Origin: Tieghemostelium lacteum
Lineage: Eukaryota > Evosea > Eumycetozoa > Dictyosteliales > Raperosteliaceae
Direction: 5' to 3'
Assembly (NCBI GenBank): GCA_001606155.1
Contig: LODT01000037.1
Coordinates: forward strand, 1,736,001 to 1,800,000
DNA length: 64,000 nt
The stretch's first letter is position 1, and each line of letters opens with the position of its first letter. Both the position numbers and the translations under genes were made by a program. Under the pieces are notes generated by a model. It was not told where the DNA came from, ran no database searches, and saw only the letters and a list, made by a program, of their open reading frames with translations. Of this stretch, positions 52,956 through 63,936 are shown one piece after another.

Positions 52956-53119
52956 AAAAAAATTGATCAAACAAAATGAAGATCAAATTGGCTAAATTTT
53001 CATAAACTTAGAAATTAGGTTATCATATTTTTTAATCTTTACAAAGTAATAAATAATATTATTTATTGTTTACATTGGAAGAAAAACAAAGAATTATCAA
53101 TTGCATTCTATATTGTCTT

Positions 53120-53883
53120 TCATTTTTGTTTTTCAGAATCATTGTCCTCAGTATTTATAGGTTGTAGTTTCTGATCAGCATCAAGATACATTAATTTAGT
53201 TGATGGATTGTTTATAGAAACCTGTTGCATTTCATTTCTTAAATGCTTAAAAAATTCAGAAGTATTATGTATATTTATAGGTTCAAATTTTACAGGAGGT
53301 GGTTGATTTCTTAGTTGTTGTATTATATTATCATCTTCTTTTGACTATTCATAAATAGATAAGTGTAAGATTTACATAAAGAAATTAACTAACGATGAAA
53401 TATTAATATACATACACCAACACGAGATAAAACCCATTTAAATGGATTTGAAGGTCCTTGTAATTGTGAAACATGTTTATCAGCTTGATTCAATCTATTT
53501 TCAAGAGTATTTAAATTTTTTGAAATATCAATAGTCAATAACTGCAGTTTATCAATAAGTGGGAACAGTTGTTGAACCTGGTATGATTTCTCTAATAGTA
53601 GTGGTATAAGTTTTTTCTCTGTTTTATCTGTATCGGTTTTAATCTGTACATAATTTATCTATTAATATCAATGTCTATCATATTTGCACAGTGTAGATGA
53701 TAAATTTCATACAGTTTCAAGAAATGCTCCAAATTCATCAATTCTTGCTAACATGTATTCTGTAATTTCATCTATATTTCTTGCTTGTTCATTTGTACTA
53801 TTTGAAAATGACAAATAGTTTGCATATTGTTGTGAAATTCCTTTTAATAGTTCTTGGTTATCTAAAATGTCATCATCTTCCAT
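53120..53883 (-). CDS. bloc1s4: BLOC-1 subunit 4 (cappuccino) homologue
   Basis: Exons 53883-53713, 53643-53416 and 53344-53120, all phase 0, give 207 aa. The region YANYL...EYMLARIDEFGAFLET, then LFPLIDKLQLL and LNTLENRLNQADKHVSQLQ, aligns by eye with human BLOC1S4 (GYAACLL, LLTRVDEFVGML, YSRIDRLEAFV). It is a helical coiled-coil subunit of BLOC-1, which sorts cargo from endosomes to lysosome-related organelles. The last exon (about 75 residues) is Pro/Asn-rich and probably disordered. The gene was fragmented across short exons and could easily be missed. Confidence 0.78.
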
Positions 53884-54207
53884 TCTTTCCACTCAAACAA
53901 AATGAAAAAATCTTAAAAAAATTTAGTTTATGACTGTGCTATAATTTAAAAATTTATCTTTAAACACTGGTATAAATTAAAATTTTAATATATGATATTA
54001 TATTCATTGAAATTTATTAATCAAATAAAATGATTTAAAATATAGGTATTATAAATTTAAAAATAATTATTCATATGAATTTTTATGAAATTATTTTTGT
54101 TAAAGATATATAATCTTTTTTTGAAACAGATTTTTTTTATTTTATTTTTTTTTTATCTACCAACAAATCAGAAGAGAAAAGGGGTTTAGGTTAGGATTTA
54201 GTAAAAG
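53884..54207. other. Divergent promoter spacer
   Basis: AT-rich DNA lies between the BLOC1S4 and TTRAY-type genes, with T runs just before 54208. No feature called. Confidence 0.55.
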
Positions 54208-57200
54208 ATGGATAATCCTACCTATTTAATTTATAAAACTAAATTTAATATCAATAATCCATATACGCCAGTTGATATTCATCCAGTCAACCCATGGATA
54301 CTGTATTGTGATTCTGATAACAATATCATCATACAAAATTACCAAAATAATGAAAAACTATTAAACTTTTCAATTCTACAACATGATGAAGAGAAAAGAG
54401 AGTTAATGATGATACAGAAACGTGTTCCTACATTATCAAGTTTAAATACACAAACAAGTCCAGGATCAAATTCAATAAACTATGTAGGTGCACAAGGTGG
54501 AACAGTAACAGTTAGTAGTAACAGTGGTGGACTTAATAGCAGTGGTACACAATCACAAACTTCAAATAACAATCAACCACTATCACCACAAATTCCATCA
54601 ATACAAGTATCATCCAATACAGGTACACTTCACAGAAATGCATCCAACAGCAGTAACGCAATGAAGAGTAGTTTGAATACTGATTCAATTTCACAACAAA
54701 ACAAAGATGACATCTCTGAGAAAATTGAGAAATTGGGTCAAATTAAATTCCTCTATTTCCACGATAGATTCACTAGAATCTATAAAGATAAAAAACCAGT
54801 ATGTACATACTAAGATTTAGATAAGATTTAGATATATAAATATTAACATCTAGATTTATAAAGAAAATATCACAGAATAAATTTAATAAATCTAGTAATA
54901 ATAGTAATAGTAATAGTACATCTTCATCAGTGGGTATTGAAGACAATATTGTAGTAGTAGCAGAAAATAGAATTGTAATTATAAATTATCACAGTCAGAG
55001 ATTAAGAGAGATTAAAATACCACTATTTGAAACCAAGTCACCAAGTAGTGTTGAATTCTTTAGTAATCTACCATTGATTGCATTCGGAGGACCAGATTCA
55101 GTGATTAGACTGTGGAATCTTGATAAATGGGAATTGGAGAAACAGTTAACTGGAGGTCATACCAAAGGTTCAATTGTAAAATTAAAAGTAATTGAAATGG
55201 AGAATGAGATATTGGCATCTGTAGGTACTGACGGTTACTGTTGTCTCTGGAATATGAAATCTGGATCACTTGCACATCAATTCCCCAAAACTGGACATGA
55301 ATTTATTGATTTGGCCTATGATCATGTTAGTGGATATATTCTAGCCCTAACTGATGATCGTATTATATACACTTATGATCCAGTAGGTCAGAAAGAAGTA
55401 ACAAAAGTCTCTTGTGGTAAAAAAGATTCATTTCAATCACTGGAACCCTTTTATCATCCAAAATTCAATGGTTTGGATTTAATGTTATCCACAAAATCAC
55501 CAGCTGTAATATCATTTTTCAATCGTCTTTCACCAACTTCTTCATCTTCTTCATCTTCATCAGCATCTTCATTATCATCACCAACAGGTATCAGTTATAA
55601 TATTGATATTGACCAACTATTGAATACCAGTAAGAAAGAGAAATCTAAGCTCTATAGAGTATTCCAACATCCAATGAACCCTAGTATGCTGGTATGTTGG
55701 ATTAATAAATCTATTTATATTCTTTCCATGTCCAGTAGCTCGGTACCAGTGTGTACAAGTACATTTTCACTGACACTGAATGACTCCCTTGTATTTTACC
55801 CATATCAAGGATTTATACACCAAACAAACTTGACCAATGTTCTCACTAATCAGTCTTTGAAGACCTCTATTCAGGTACCACCTGGTGAAAATATCCGACT
55901 GGAGTTATCGCCATCCGGTAAATACATCTCCATGATTTGTTTTAATTCCTCACAATACCAAATCTATGAAGTTGGTACTTGGAAATCAGTTGAAAAGGGT
56001 CAATGTCTAGATTTAACTTGGTCACATTTATCCAAACAACAAGTAGAGAAATTTGGGAAATTAGAAAAGATCTTTGAGTCTGTTGACACTATAAAGAAAA
56101 AGAAAACACTTGGTATTCTTCCATCTGTTGGAAAACCATCTAAAAAGGAAGAACAAGTTTTCTCAAAAATTCTTTTACAAACTAAGGAAATGTCAACTAA
56201 TATAACTCAAGAACTTTTACTAAACACCAACCAGGATAGACTTTTAGGTGGTTTGTTATTGGGTGTCTATCAGAGAAATAGTGCTGATCATACACCTGGT
56301 TCAGGTAGTACTATAAGTTCAGGAATATCATCAAATTCATCCACTCCAACTGGAGGATCATCATCTTCAAGTTCACTTTCAAATAGTACCAATAGTACAT
56401 CATCACTAAGTTCAAACTCTGGAATGAATACACCATCATCAAGTAACCTAATGGCAAATGTAAGTTCAAAGAGTGGTAGTAGTGGTGTAAATAGTGGAAG
56501 TTCATCATCATCATCAGATTCCAATGAAACATGTATAAATATAAAAGGTGAAGAAAGTGAGTTTTCAGGATTACAGTTACTAGATTGGTGGAGTTTGGCA
56601 CCTATTGGTGGTCAGATACTACCACCACTGAAAATCTATTGGAATGCCAATCAGACATTATGTGCTATTACCTACAGTCACAGATTTTATGTGTACTCTG
56701 TAAGAGAAGGTTTCCAAGCTATTTGTATGTACCCTTTAACTGTGACTTCTGCATTATGGCATTATAACACACTGTTCATTTCAACTCCTTTGGATATACA
56801 AGTACTATTTCCACATAAGAATGAGTCTACACCTCTGATACTTGCCTCTCAAAGTGGTATTGTATTCCCAGAGGAGTTATATGACATTCAAAGCGGATCT
56901 CTATCAAGTGGTCAGAAACCTAATCAGACTTTTAGTGTGCTTCCAAATTTCAAGCCATCAGGTCAAGTGTCATTGGTAGAAGTCAATAATGAAGGTTTAA
57001 TATACCTTGACAGCAACTACAGATTCTATTGTTTACCTCTTTCACACTATCTCTTAAAATTCTTGATATTAGCTCAGATGGAGTCTTTTGAGTCTGCAAT
57101 GAGATGTGCACAGATGGTGGACCATAAATACCATTATTTAATGGCCAGGTTCCTTACAGATCGTGGAAATGCTAGACTCTGTCTACCACTACAAGGTATA

Positions 57201-57581
57201 TCCAATCTCTTAAAGTTCTTGGTACTCTTTAACAATGACTGTCTTGCAGAGTCACTAGATTGCATTCCTCCACTTGTGCACCAAATCAAGAGTGGTCAAT
57301 CTATAACCAATGAAGACACTCTAGAGGAAGTTACACTAACCTATCTGGGTAAAATGTCAATTGAAATTGGTAAGAAATCACAAGCTCTCAAAGACTATCA
57401 ATTGTCTGAAAAAGCATTCCGATTAGCATCTACATTGGATCCTTATTCAGCTTATCAACAATTAGCGCTACAACTATTCACACAAGAAAAATTCCAAGAA
57501 CTCAAAGAACTTCAATCGGCAATTCAACAAAATTTCCCAATAGAGAGTAATTTAATTACTTTATTTTTAGAACAACAATAA
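54208..57581 (+). CDS. TSET coat complex subunit, TTRAY type (orthologue of plant TWD40-2)
   Basis: Exons 54208-54798 and 54876-57581 (donor GTATGT, acceptor ATCACAG; the nearer TAG acceptor gives a stop) give 1098 aa. Two beta-propellers are implied: VDIHPVNPWILYCDSDNNI at the start, then IAFGGPDSVIRLWNLDKW, GGHTKGSIVKL and ASVGTDGYCCLWN. Landmarks shared with Arabidopsis At5g24710 (TWD40-2), as I recall it, are LSPSGKYISMIC, GGLLLGV, LDWWSLAPIGGQILPP and ALWHYNTLFISTP. The last 200 residues are helical. TSET is an ancient heterohexameric trafficking coat kept in plants (as TPLATE) and Dictyostelium, acting at the plasma membrane in endocytosis. Low-complexity Ser/Asn inserts interrupt both propellers. 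Confidence 0.82.
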
Positions 57582-57795
57582 TATACAAAATAATCCACAA
57601 CCCCTCACATTCAATCCTCTTTGAGAAATTAAAATAAAAATTTAAAAGACCATAAATAATCATAATAATGATTTATAATATTTAAAATCAATTACAAAAA
57701 GGAATATCTTAAGATGTCATATGAAAAGTCATTCTCTAAATTTAAAGAAAATTTTTTTTTAAATACAATCATTTATATTTAAACATACAAATATA

Positions 57796-58856
57796 ATGAT
57801 AAATCAGGTAATAATTAATTATAAATAGAAAATACATTTAATAATGTCTAATCTATTATTTTTTAGAGACTATATGAAATTCTATTAAAAGAATATAAAA
57901 TTAAAATTGATGATAGAGAATTAGAGATTAAAGATTGTTCTAAAGGTTGTGATAATAATGTTTATGTTGTTAAGCTTCCACATCTGGTAGAGAGAATAGT
58001 AGTTAGAATTCCAAAATTGATAAATGATGATGATTGTCCTGTAATGCATAGACCATCAATGCAAGCTAGTGTAATGAAAAAATTAAGTGATAATTTATTA
58101 CCAGTACCATCTTTGATTGCTCTAGACTCTGAATCTGAGGATACCTATTTAATTGAATCTTATACACCTAGATATGACCTAAGTCAATTGTTTCCAATAC
58201 CTTATCAAATGTCAACGAAACATCGTGAATCTATTTATCAGCAACTAGGTGCTATATTAAAGAAAATTCATTCCATACCGACTGGAGGTGGATTTGGCAG
58301 TCTAATTGATTTATCATTACATGGTGAATTGAATAACTGGTTAGACTATTTCAAAGATATCCCAAACCAAATTGCAGATTCTAATTTTGATTTAACCATA
58401 CACAAACAATTTTCAACTGTTGATCAACTAAAAGAACATCTATTGGAATGGTATAATGAATCAACAGAATATCTTAAAAACTATAAACAATCTCAACTTG
58501 TACATGCCGACCTTTGTAGTAATAACATACGTGTTGATATAACTCCAAATATCAATATAGATCAAATAGATGATAACACTAATATTAGTATCATTGGTAT
58601 AATTGATTTTGCTGATGCCATTAGTGGTGATGGTCTCTATGATCTAGGTAGAATATTATCACATGTTCATGGTGATTGGTCATTTATTGAATCAATTGAA
58701 AAAACCTATACAAACAATAGCACTTTTACTGCATCCGAAAAGAATATGATAAAATTCTATGCATTTTCATTTTGTATTTGGTTATTATCAATCTCCGATA
58801 CAGACTATGATTTATTAAAATATAATAAAATATTAAATAACCTATTAATTAAATGA
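57796..58856 (+). CDS. APH-family phosphotransferase (kinase-like)
   Basis: A 12-base first exon (57796-57807, Met-Ile-Asn-Gln) and exon 57867-58856 (donor GTAATA, acceptor TTTTAG) give 333 aa. The fold is that of aminoglycoside/choline kinase-like enzymes: N-lobe VVRIPK (ATP-binding Lys region), hinge LIESYTPRYDL, catalytic loop LVHADLCSNNI (HxDLxxxN type) and metal-binding GIIDFADAISGDGLYDL. Substrates of eukaryotic members include hydroxylysine, fructosamine and small metabolites; none can be inferred here. Catalytic Asp, Asn and metal Asp are present, so it is probably active. Confidence 0.85.
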
Positions 58857-59017
58857 GGTTGCTTATGAAAAAAATTTGTAGAAATTTCCTGGTTTCCTGG
58901 GTCGGATTGCTTAAACAAAAAACCTTTTGGTATTGCTCATATTCCAATGACTATTAATATTGAGAAAATTCCTAAAAAAAATATTGGTTTTATAACCATC
59001 AACGTCATAAATTTTTA

Positions 59018-59082
59018 AAAGCCGGCTTTGAATAAAAAAATATCTTCAATATAAATATGAAGGGTTTTGAAAATATTTTCAA
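59018..59082. repeat. Two short perfect palindromes upstream of a secreted-protein gene
   Basis: AAAGCCGGCTTT (59018-59029) and TTGAAAATATTTTCAA (59067-59082) lie 45-110 bp before the start at 59125. They could be dimeric factor sites for the tandem family's first gene. I did not find the same pair before the other three members. Confidence 0.4.
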
Positions 59083-59124
59083 TCATTTTTTATACAAACA
59101 AATATATATATTATATAATTCAAA

Positions 59125-59736
59125 ATGAAATTAGCTTCTATCTTATTAACTATTTTACTAGTAAACATTGTCTCATGTGACTTTGTAAATCAAATCTATT
59201 ATGATAACATTAAAAACGAATGTAACGATCAATACAATAGTGTATATTCCTACGAAACTGATGTATGTTCAGAATTCACAAAATATCAATGTGACTATTC
59301 CAACAACCGTGTAATTGCCTTGTACTACAAAGATAAGTTTTGCTCTAAACTTCAAGGTACACAATACATTCCATTTGATGAGTGTGGTACTGGATCTATT
59401 ATTAGTAACTGCTCTTCTGAACCATATATGCCAGAAAACAGTTACAGTCAATTTACCTTCACTTCTGATTGTGATGGTAAGTTACCAATTAGTGTTTTCA
59501 GTGCACCACTCAATACCTGTTTTGGTGTAGACAGCTTCTATTTCTATACCTGTAACAGTACTGATCTCACTGAAAATTTCTATACCATCAATCAAAGCTC
59601 TGGTTCATTGTCTGGTTCAAGTACCTCAATTGGTGAACAATGCCAACCACAATATCTTATGGACACATCTTATGTCCACGTATCTAAATCTATAAGCTGT
59701 CAGAAAGATCAAATTATTACAATATGTAATAATTAA
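59125..59736 (+). CDS. Secreted cysteine-rich protein, tandem family member 1
   Basis: A single exon encodes 203 aa. A signal peptide (1-18) is followed at once by DFVNQIYY, a start shared by all four members (D-[FY]-[VI]-N). The domain of about 150 residues carries about 12 cysteines at matching places, with shared blocks such as CDYSNNRV, IPFDEC, EP, SQFTF and a late CxG plus TCNST. After a short Ser/Gly hinge comes a C-terminal block CQPQYL...SCQKDQIITICNN. No membrane helix, so secreted or matrix-bound. This member has the shortest hinge. The family is not one I can name. Confidence 0.8.
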   Translation: MKLASILLTILLVNIVSCDFVNQIYYDNIKNECNDQYNSVYSYETDVCSEFTKYQCDYSNNRVIALYYKDKFCSKLQGTQYIPFDECGTGSIISNCSSEPYMPENSYSQFTFTSDCDGKLPISVFSAPLNTCFGVDSFYFYTCNSTDLTENFYTINQSSGSLSGSSTSIGEQCQPQYLMDTSYVHVSKSISCQKDQIITICNN

Positions 59737-60069
59737 TACTTATAAGTAATATTAATATCTATATTAAAAAAATAAAAGTGGTTTTAACAATATATTATAG
59801 TTAGGTGGGAATAATCCCTCATTATTAAAGAAAGGAATCTTGTAATTTTTGTTTCACCAATAGATCATAGTTTAATCATCAGCAACTTTTCAATTAATAA
59901 ATACCAAAGATAAATTTTATTTTGATTTTTATAATAAAATAAGTATACAAAAGTAGAAGAAATGATTTCATTATTTAAAATATCTTGAAAAATTTTAGTA
60001 AATATCTTTGGACTAAAGGTACAAACATGTCCTTTTATTTTTTGTATTATTTTTGTTCAATATAAATAA
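59737..60069. other. Spacer between tandem paralogues
   Basis: AT-rich intergenic DNA lies between members 1 and 2. I saw no fragment of a further copy. Confidence 0.5.
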
Positions 60070-60855
60070 ATGAAATCAATAACTATATTATTTTTATTAC
60101 TGAATATAACTTATTGTTTTGGGGATTATATTAACCAGTATAGTTACAATTCTGGTTGCAAAGATCCAACTAAATACACATTAGAATCAGCATTAGCTGG
60201 TTACTGTTCTAAAAATAAAATTTTAGAATGTGACTATGAAAATAATAGAGTTATTTTGTCAATATATAGAGATACAGAATGCACACAATATCTAAGTGGT
60301 CAAACTGTCCCTTTTAATGAATGTCAAAATAATTATCAATTATATTCGTGTAGTCAAGAACCATTAGTAATTGAAAACTCCTTGTCTGAATTTACATTTG
60401 ATAATTGTTCAACTCAGAAACTACCAGTTCATATCACTACCAATCTGTTAGGTGTCTGTTATGGTTTTGCATTAGTTAATACATTTTCATTATCTTGTAA
60501 TAGTACAAATGTAACTACAACTGTTTATTATGGAACTGATACTGGTACTGGTATATCTTCAAGTGCAAGTTCTACTGCATCTTCAATTATAGGTACCGCT
60601 TCAACAAGTGCAAGTTCTACAGCAAGTTCCACAGCAAGTTCCACTTCATCAGGTGGAAGTGAAATACATATTGGAATACAAGATGCATTCAGTCAATCAC
60701 TAACTACTGGTAGCTCTGATATACCACTAGATTCATCATCCTCAACTGATACATCAAATTGTCAACCACAATACTACCAATATTCATATTCAGCTCCCGT
60801 TTCATCTTCATCTCAATGTCAAGACTATAAATCTTTTAAAATTTGTAACCAATAA
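60070..60855 (+). CDS. Secreted cysteine-rich protein, tandem family member 2
   Basis: A single exon encodes 261 aa. Signal peptide, then GDYINQYSYNSGC. The cysteine framework matches its neighbours (CDYENNRVI, VPFNEC, SEFTF, CYG, LSCNST). The hinge is expanded to about 75 residues of Ser/Ala/Thr (SASSTASSTASS-type), likely heavily O-glycosylated, before the C-terminal CQPQYYQY...QCQDYKSFKICNQ. Hinge length is the main difference among members, which points to a stalk between two disulfide units. Confidence 0.8.
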   Translation: MKSITILFLLLNITYCFGDYINQYSYNSGCKDPTKYTLESALAGYCSKNKILECDYENNRVILSIYRDTECTQYLSGQTVPFNECQNNYQLYSCSQEPLVIENSLSEFTFDNCSTQKLPVHITTNLLGVCYGFALVNTFSLSCNSTNVTTTVYYGTDTGTGISSSASSTASSIIGTASTSASSTASSTASSTSSGGSEIHIGIQDAFSQSLTTGSSDIPLDSSSSTDTSNCQPQYYQYSYSAPVSSSSQCQDYKSFKICNQ

Positions 60856-61156
60856 ATATCAAATTTTTGATCAATTAAAATAACTTTAGATAAGATCAAA
60901 TGGTTAGGTATTAATCATATGAGTTACATCATAGATACTTTTGAACATTCCAACTAAAATTATTTAAATAAGATAATTTGGATATTAAAGACAATAAAAT
61001 TCAAAATAAATTGAAGGTGGAGAAAATCGTCACTAAACATAAAATATCCAAACAAAAAACATAAATATCTAATGGAAAACTTTGGAAAAGAAATTTCTTT
61101 TTATACGAGCTAGCAAAACTAAAAAGATTCAACCAAACTAATCAAATAGTCTAAAA
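60856..61156. other. Spacer between tandem paralogues
   Basis: AT-rich DNA lies between members 2 and 3. No ORF or element seen. Confidence 0.5.
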
Positions 61157-61906
61157 ATGAAATTATCACATATTATATTAAGCGTATTACTTGTAAATAT
61201 TGCAATAGTATCTTGCGATTATGTCAACACTGTCTATTCTCTCTATGAAGAAGGATCATATTGTAATAACCAATATACTGGCGTATACTCTTATCTCACT
61301 GGAGTTTGCACAAATGGTCAAATGATGAGTTGTGATTACACTAACAATCAAGTAGTTGTCACTAACTATCTCGACACATACTGCACTAAAATGTACGAAA
61401 CCACTCCAATCCCATTCAATTCATGTGATTTATATTACGTTTTGAATTGTACTGCTGAACCATTAATCCCACCATCATCATTTAGTCAATTTACTTTCTC
61501 TCAAAACTGTACATACCAAAAACTCCCATTATTGGTTTACACAGCTCCAGTAGACCAATGTATTGGTACTAACTCTAATTATTTGATGAATACTTGCAAT
61601 GGTAATGAACTCATTGAAAATGCTTATTTCCCACCACCAAGTTCAGGTTCCTCTTACAATAACCCAACTACAGCTGCAACCAGTAGCAGTGGTGAATTTA
61701 TAAACCCAATGAATTTTGATGATCAACAAATTAAAATGAATATTAAAGCTCCATCTTCATCTCAATCAGAATCCTCTAGTAGTGCTGACAGCTCATCTTC
61801 AAATGGCAATTGTGCTGCAGAATATCTCACCACTACTAACATTATTCCATTAACCTCATCATCTCAATGTCAAACTGCCAAAACTATTACAGTTTGTAAT
61901 CAATAA
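61157..61906 (+). CDS. Secreted cysteine-rich protein, tandem family member 3
   Basis: A single exon encodes 249 aa. Signal MKLSHIILSVLLVNIAIVSC, very like member 1's MKLASILLTILLVNIVSC, then DYVNTVY. Shared blocks are CDYTNNQV, IPFNSC, AEPL, SQFTF and TCNGNEL. The hinge is about 60 residues of Ser/Pro/Thr with an NFDDQQIKMN insert, and the end is CAAEYL...QCQTAKTITVCNQ. Codons end more often in C than in member 4, which may mean higher expression. The signal similarity suggests members 1 and 3 are the closest pair. Confidence 0.8.
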   Translation: MKLSHIILSVLLVNIAIVSCDYVNTVYSLYEEGSYCNNQYTGVYSYLTGVCTNGQMMSCDYTNNQVVVTNYLDTYCTKMYETTPIPFNSCDLYYVLNCTAEPLIPPSSFSQFTFSQNCTYQKLPLLVYTAPVDQCIGTNSNYLMNTCNGNELIENAYFPPPSSGSSYNNPTTAATSSSGEFINPMNFDDQQIKMNIKAPSSSQSESSSSADSSSSNGNCAAEYLTTTNIIPLTSSSQCQTAKTITVCNQ

Positions 61907-62089
61907 AGATTTTAAATCATTATCTTTATTACCAATATGCTCTTTAGACGACAAAAAAAATAATTTTCCTTTGATATTTCTGAGTGTCCATCCATCTTAA
62001 AAGTTGGTTTGATAAATAAGAAAAAATATCTAGATATTTAAATATTTAATATTAATTTCTTTAAAAGAATTGTATCTTCCTATCCCAAA

Positions 62090-62770
62090 ATGAAATTATA
62101 TGTAATAGTATTACTTTTATGTAGTGTAATAGCTTTAGTAGTACAAGGAGATTATGTGAATAACTTTCATTACAATAGTGAAGATTCTAAATGTTCAGAA
62201 CAATATGCTAGTGTGACTTCATATTTATCTGGGGCATGTTTAAACTTTCTTACTGTTACATGTCATTATTCAAATAATAGTATTTTATTTAGCTATTATT
62301 CTGATGAAAATTGTAAGAGTTATTCATCATCCTTTTCAGTTTACTTTAATGAATGTGCAGCTTCAGATATCTATAATTGCTCAAAAGAATTTTATGCACC
62401 ACCCATATCATATAGTGAACTGGAATTTTCAACCAACTGTGCTGAGAAAGTTCCTATAACTGTTTATACAACACCTCTGGATGTCTGTTATGGGTTAGGT
62501 GTTCCGGAAGATGTTTGGTATTATTCAACATGTAATTCATCATACATTACAACCTATGGGTACAATGTAACTTCAAGTGAGATTCTTAATAATGACTATG
62601 ACCAGTACACCGAATTTTATATAAATGATAATAACGATTATCATCCTACCAATGGAAAATATGATCCTCTCTGTAGAAATCAATATTATGGTAATACCCA
62701 ATATATCCCAATTGCTGAAACAACACAATGCCAACCAAATGGAATACCACTTTTCATCTGTAATGAATAA
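62090..62770 (+). CDS. Secreted cysteine-rich protein, tandem family member 4
   Basis: A single exon encodes 226 aa. Signal peptide (1-20), then GDYVNNFHYN. Framework blocks are CHYSNNSI, FNEC, SELEF and STCNSS. In place of a Ser hinge it has an Asn/Asp/Tyr segment (NNDYDQYTEFYINDNNDY), then CRNQYYG...QCQPNGIPLFICNE. This is the most diverged member. It ends 52 bp from the convergent methyltransferase-like gene. Confidence 0.8.
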   Translation: MKLYVIVLLLCSVIALVVQGDYVNNFHYNSEDSKCSEQYASVTSYLSGACLNFLTVTCHYSNNSILFSYYSDENCKSYSSSFSVYFNECAASDIYNCSKEFYAPPISYSELEFSTNCAEKVPITVYTTPLDVCYGLGVPEDVWYYSTCNSSYITTYGYNVTSSEILNNDYDQYTEFYINDNNDYHPTNGKYDPLCRNQYYGNTQYIPIAETTQCQPNGIPLFICNE

Positions 62771-62822
62771 ATTGAACTACTATTTTGTTCAATTTCTTTT
62801 CTGTATATTTTCAATTTATTTA

Positions 62823-63800
62823 CTATTCTTCTATATCATCCTCTTTATTTTCAATTTCTAATTTTTCAATTTCAATAGTATTATTGTTGTTATTGTTATT
62901 GTTATTGTTATTATTATTGGTACTATTTACAGAATCATTTTGTTGTTGTTGTTGAATATCATTGTCTATATTGTTATCTTTTTTCCAAGAGAGTTTTGTA
63001 AAACTCAAGAAACTTTCTTCATCTATGTTTAGGTGAAAACTATTTCTACATTTTGAGATGGAAAGGTCAACACCAATTGAAGATATACCTAAAAGATTTG
63101 CAACTGCTAAAACTGAACCTTTTCCACAAAATGGATCTAAAACGGATAGCATGTTATTGAATATTATATAGTCAATTGCAACTTTACATGCATTTAGACC
63201 CATTGCTGCTGTATATATCATTTGTCCACGTGGTTGTACATCAGGAGTGACATCAACAAATTCTAAAAGTGATGGATCTTTAGATACACATATCATGTGA
63301 CTGAATGATGCTTTAGATCTCGACAGAATGAGTTTAGTGCATCCTAATGGTGCACAAGTACTAATCTTATGCCAAACTACTTTACAACCTGCTTCTTCAA
63401 CACCTCTATTGACTAGATATGATTTATCAAGATATTCTTCAACTCTAGTTGCACCTTTATTCTTTCTTCTAACATCAGTTTGATAGAAGATTGCCACATT
63501 TTGATTAGATAATTTCTGACAAATTAATTGAACTGTTGATATAAACCACTTCTTATACTGATCTAAATTCATTCCAGATACCTCTGTTATATCAGGTAGA
63601 GATGTAACAATTGCACAATCAGGTGCCAAATCATTCTTTTTTAGGTAATCTAATGCATCACAACAAAATAGTTCTCTGGAAACTACAACACTCTCTTTTT
63701 TCGATTTCCATTTTTTCCTCAAGATACTACTGTCCATGTACCTTTTAAAGTAATCATCTTTTACAATTTCCTTATCTTTATATTTATTCAAATCTGTCAT
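62823..63800 (-). CDS. Putative SAM-dependent methyltransferase of DNA/RNA-methylase fold
   Basis: A single exon encodes 325 aa. The C-terminal half holds LDPFCGKGSVLAVANLLG, the FxGxG-type SAM-binding motif, followed by IGVDLSISKC, a probable acidic strand end. The N-terminal half contains VTSLPDITEVSGM (positioned like a catalytic S/D/N-P-P loop but reading TSLPD), VAIFYQTDVRR and SFSHMICVSKD. The order, with the catalytic-loop-like motif before the SAM motif, resembles permuted N4/N6-amino-methylases. The tail is an Asn-rich tract with acidic end. I cannot name the substrate. Similar uncharacterised proteins exist in other eukaryotes as far as I recall. Confidence 0.7.
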   Translation of the reverse strand: MTDLNKYKDKEIVKDDYFKRYMDSSILRKKWKSKKESVVVSRELFCCDALDYLKKNDLAPDCAIVTSLPDITEVSGMNLDQYKKWFISTVQLICQKLSNQNVAIFYQTDVRRKNKGATRVEEYLDKSYLVNRGVEEAGCKVVWHKISTCAPLGCTKLILSRSKASFSHMICVSKDPSLLEFVDVTPDVQPRGQMIYTAAMGLNACKVAIDYIIFNNMLSVLDPFCGKGSVLAVANLLGISSIGVDLSISKCRNSFHLNIDEESFLSFTKLSWKKDNNIDNDIQQQQQNDSVNSTNNNNNNNNNNNNNTIEIEKLEIENKEDDIEE

Positions 63801-63936
63801 TTCCGGATTCGATTAATTTTAAAAATCAAAGAATAAAAAAAAGAAAAAGTGGGGTCGACCAATGTTTATATGAATAAATAAATAAAATTGTTTTTTTTTT
63901 TTTATTATATTACAATAGATTGATTTTAAAAAATGA

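Noticed and set aside
54799-54862. Nearer TAG acceptor for the TTRAY gene intron
   Set aside because: It leads to an in-frame stop after eight codons; the CACAG acceptor at 54875 keeps the frame open.
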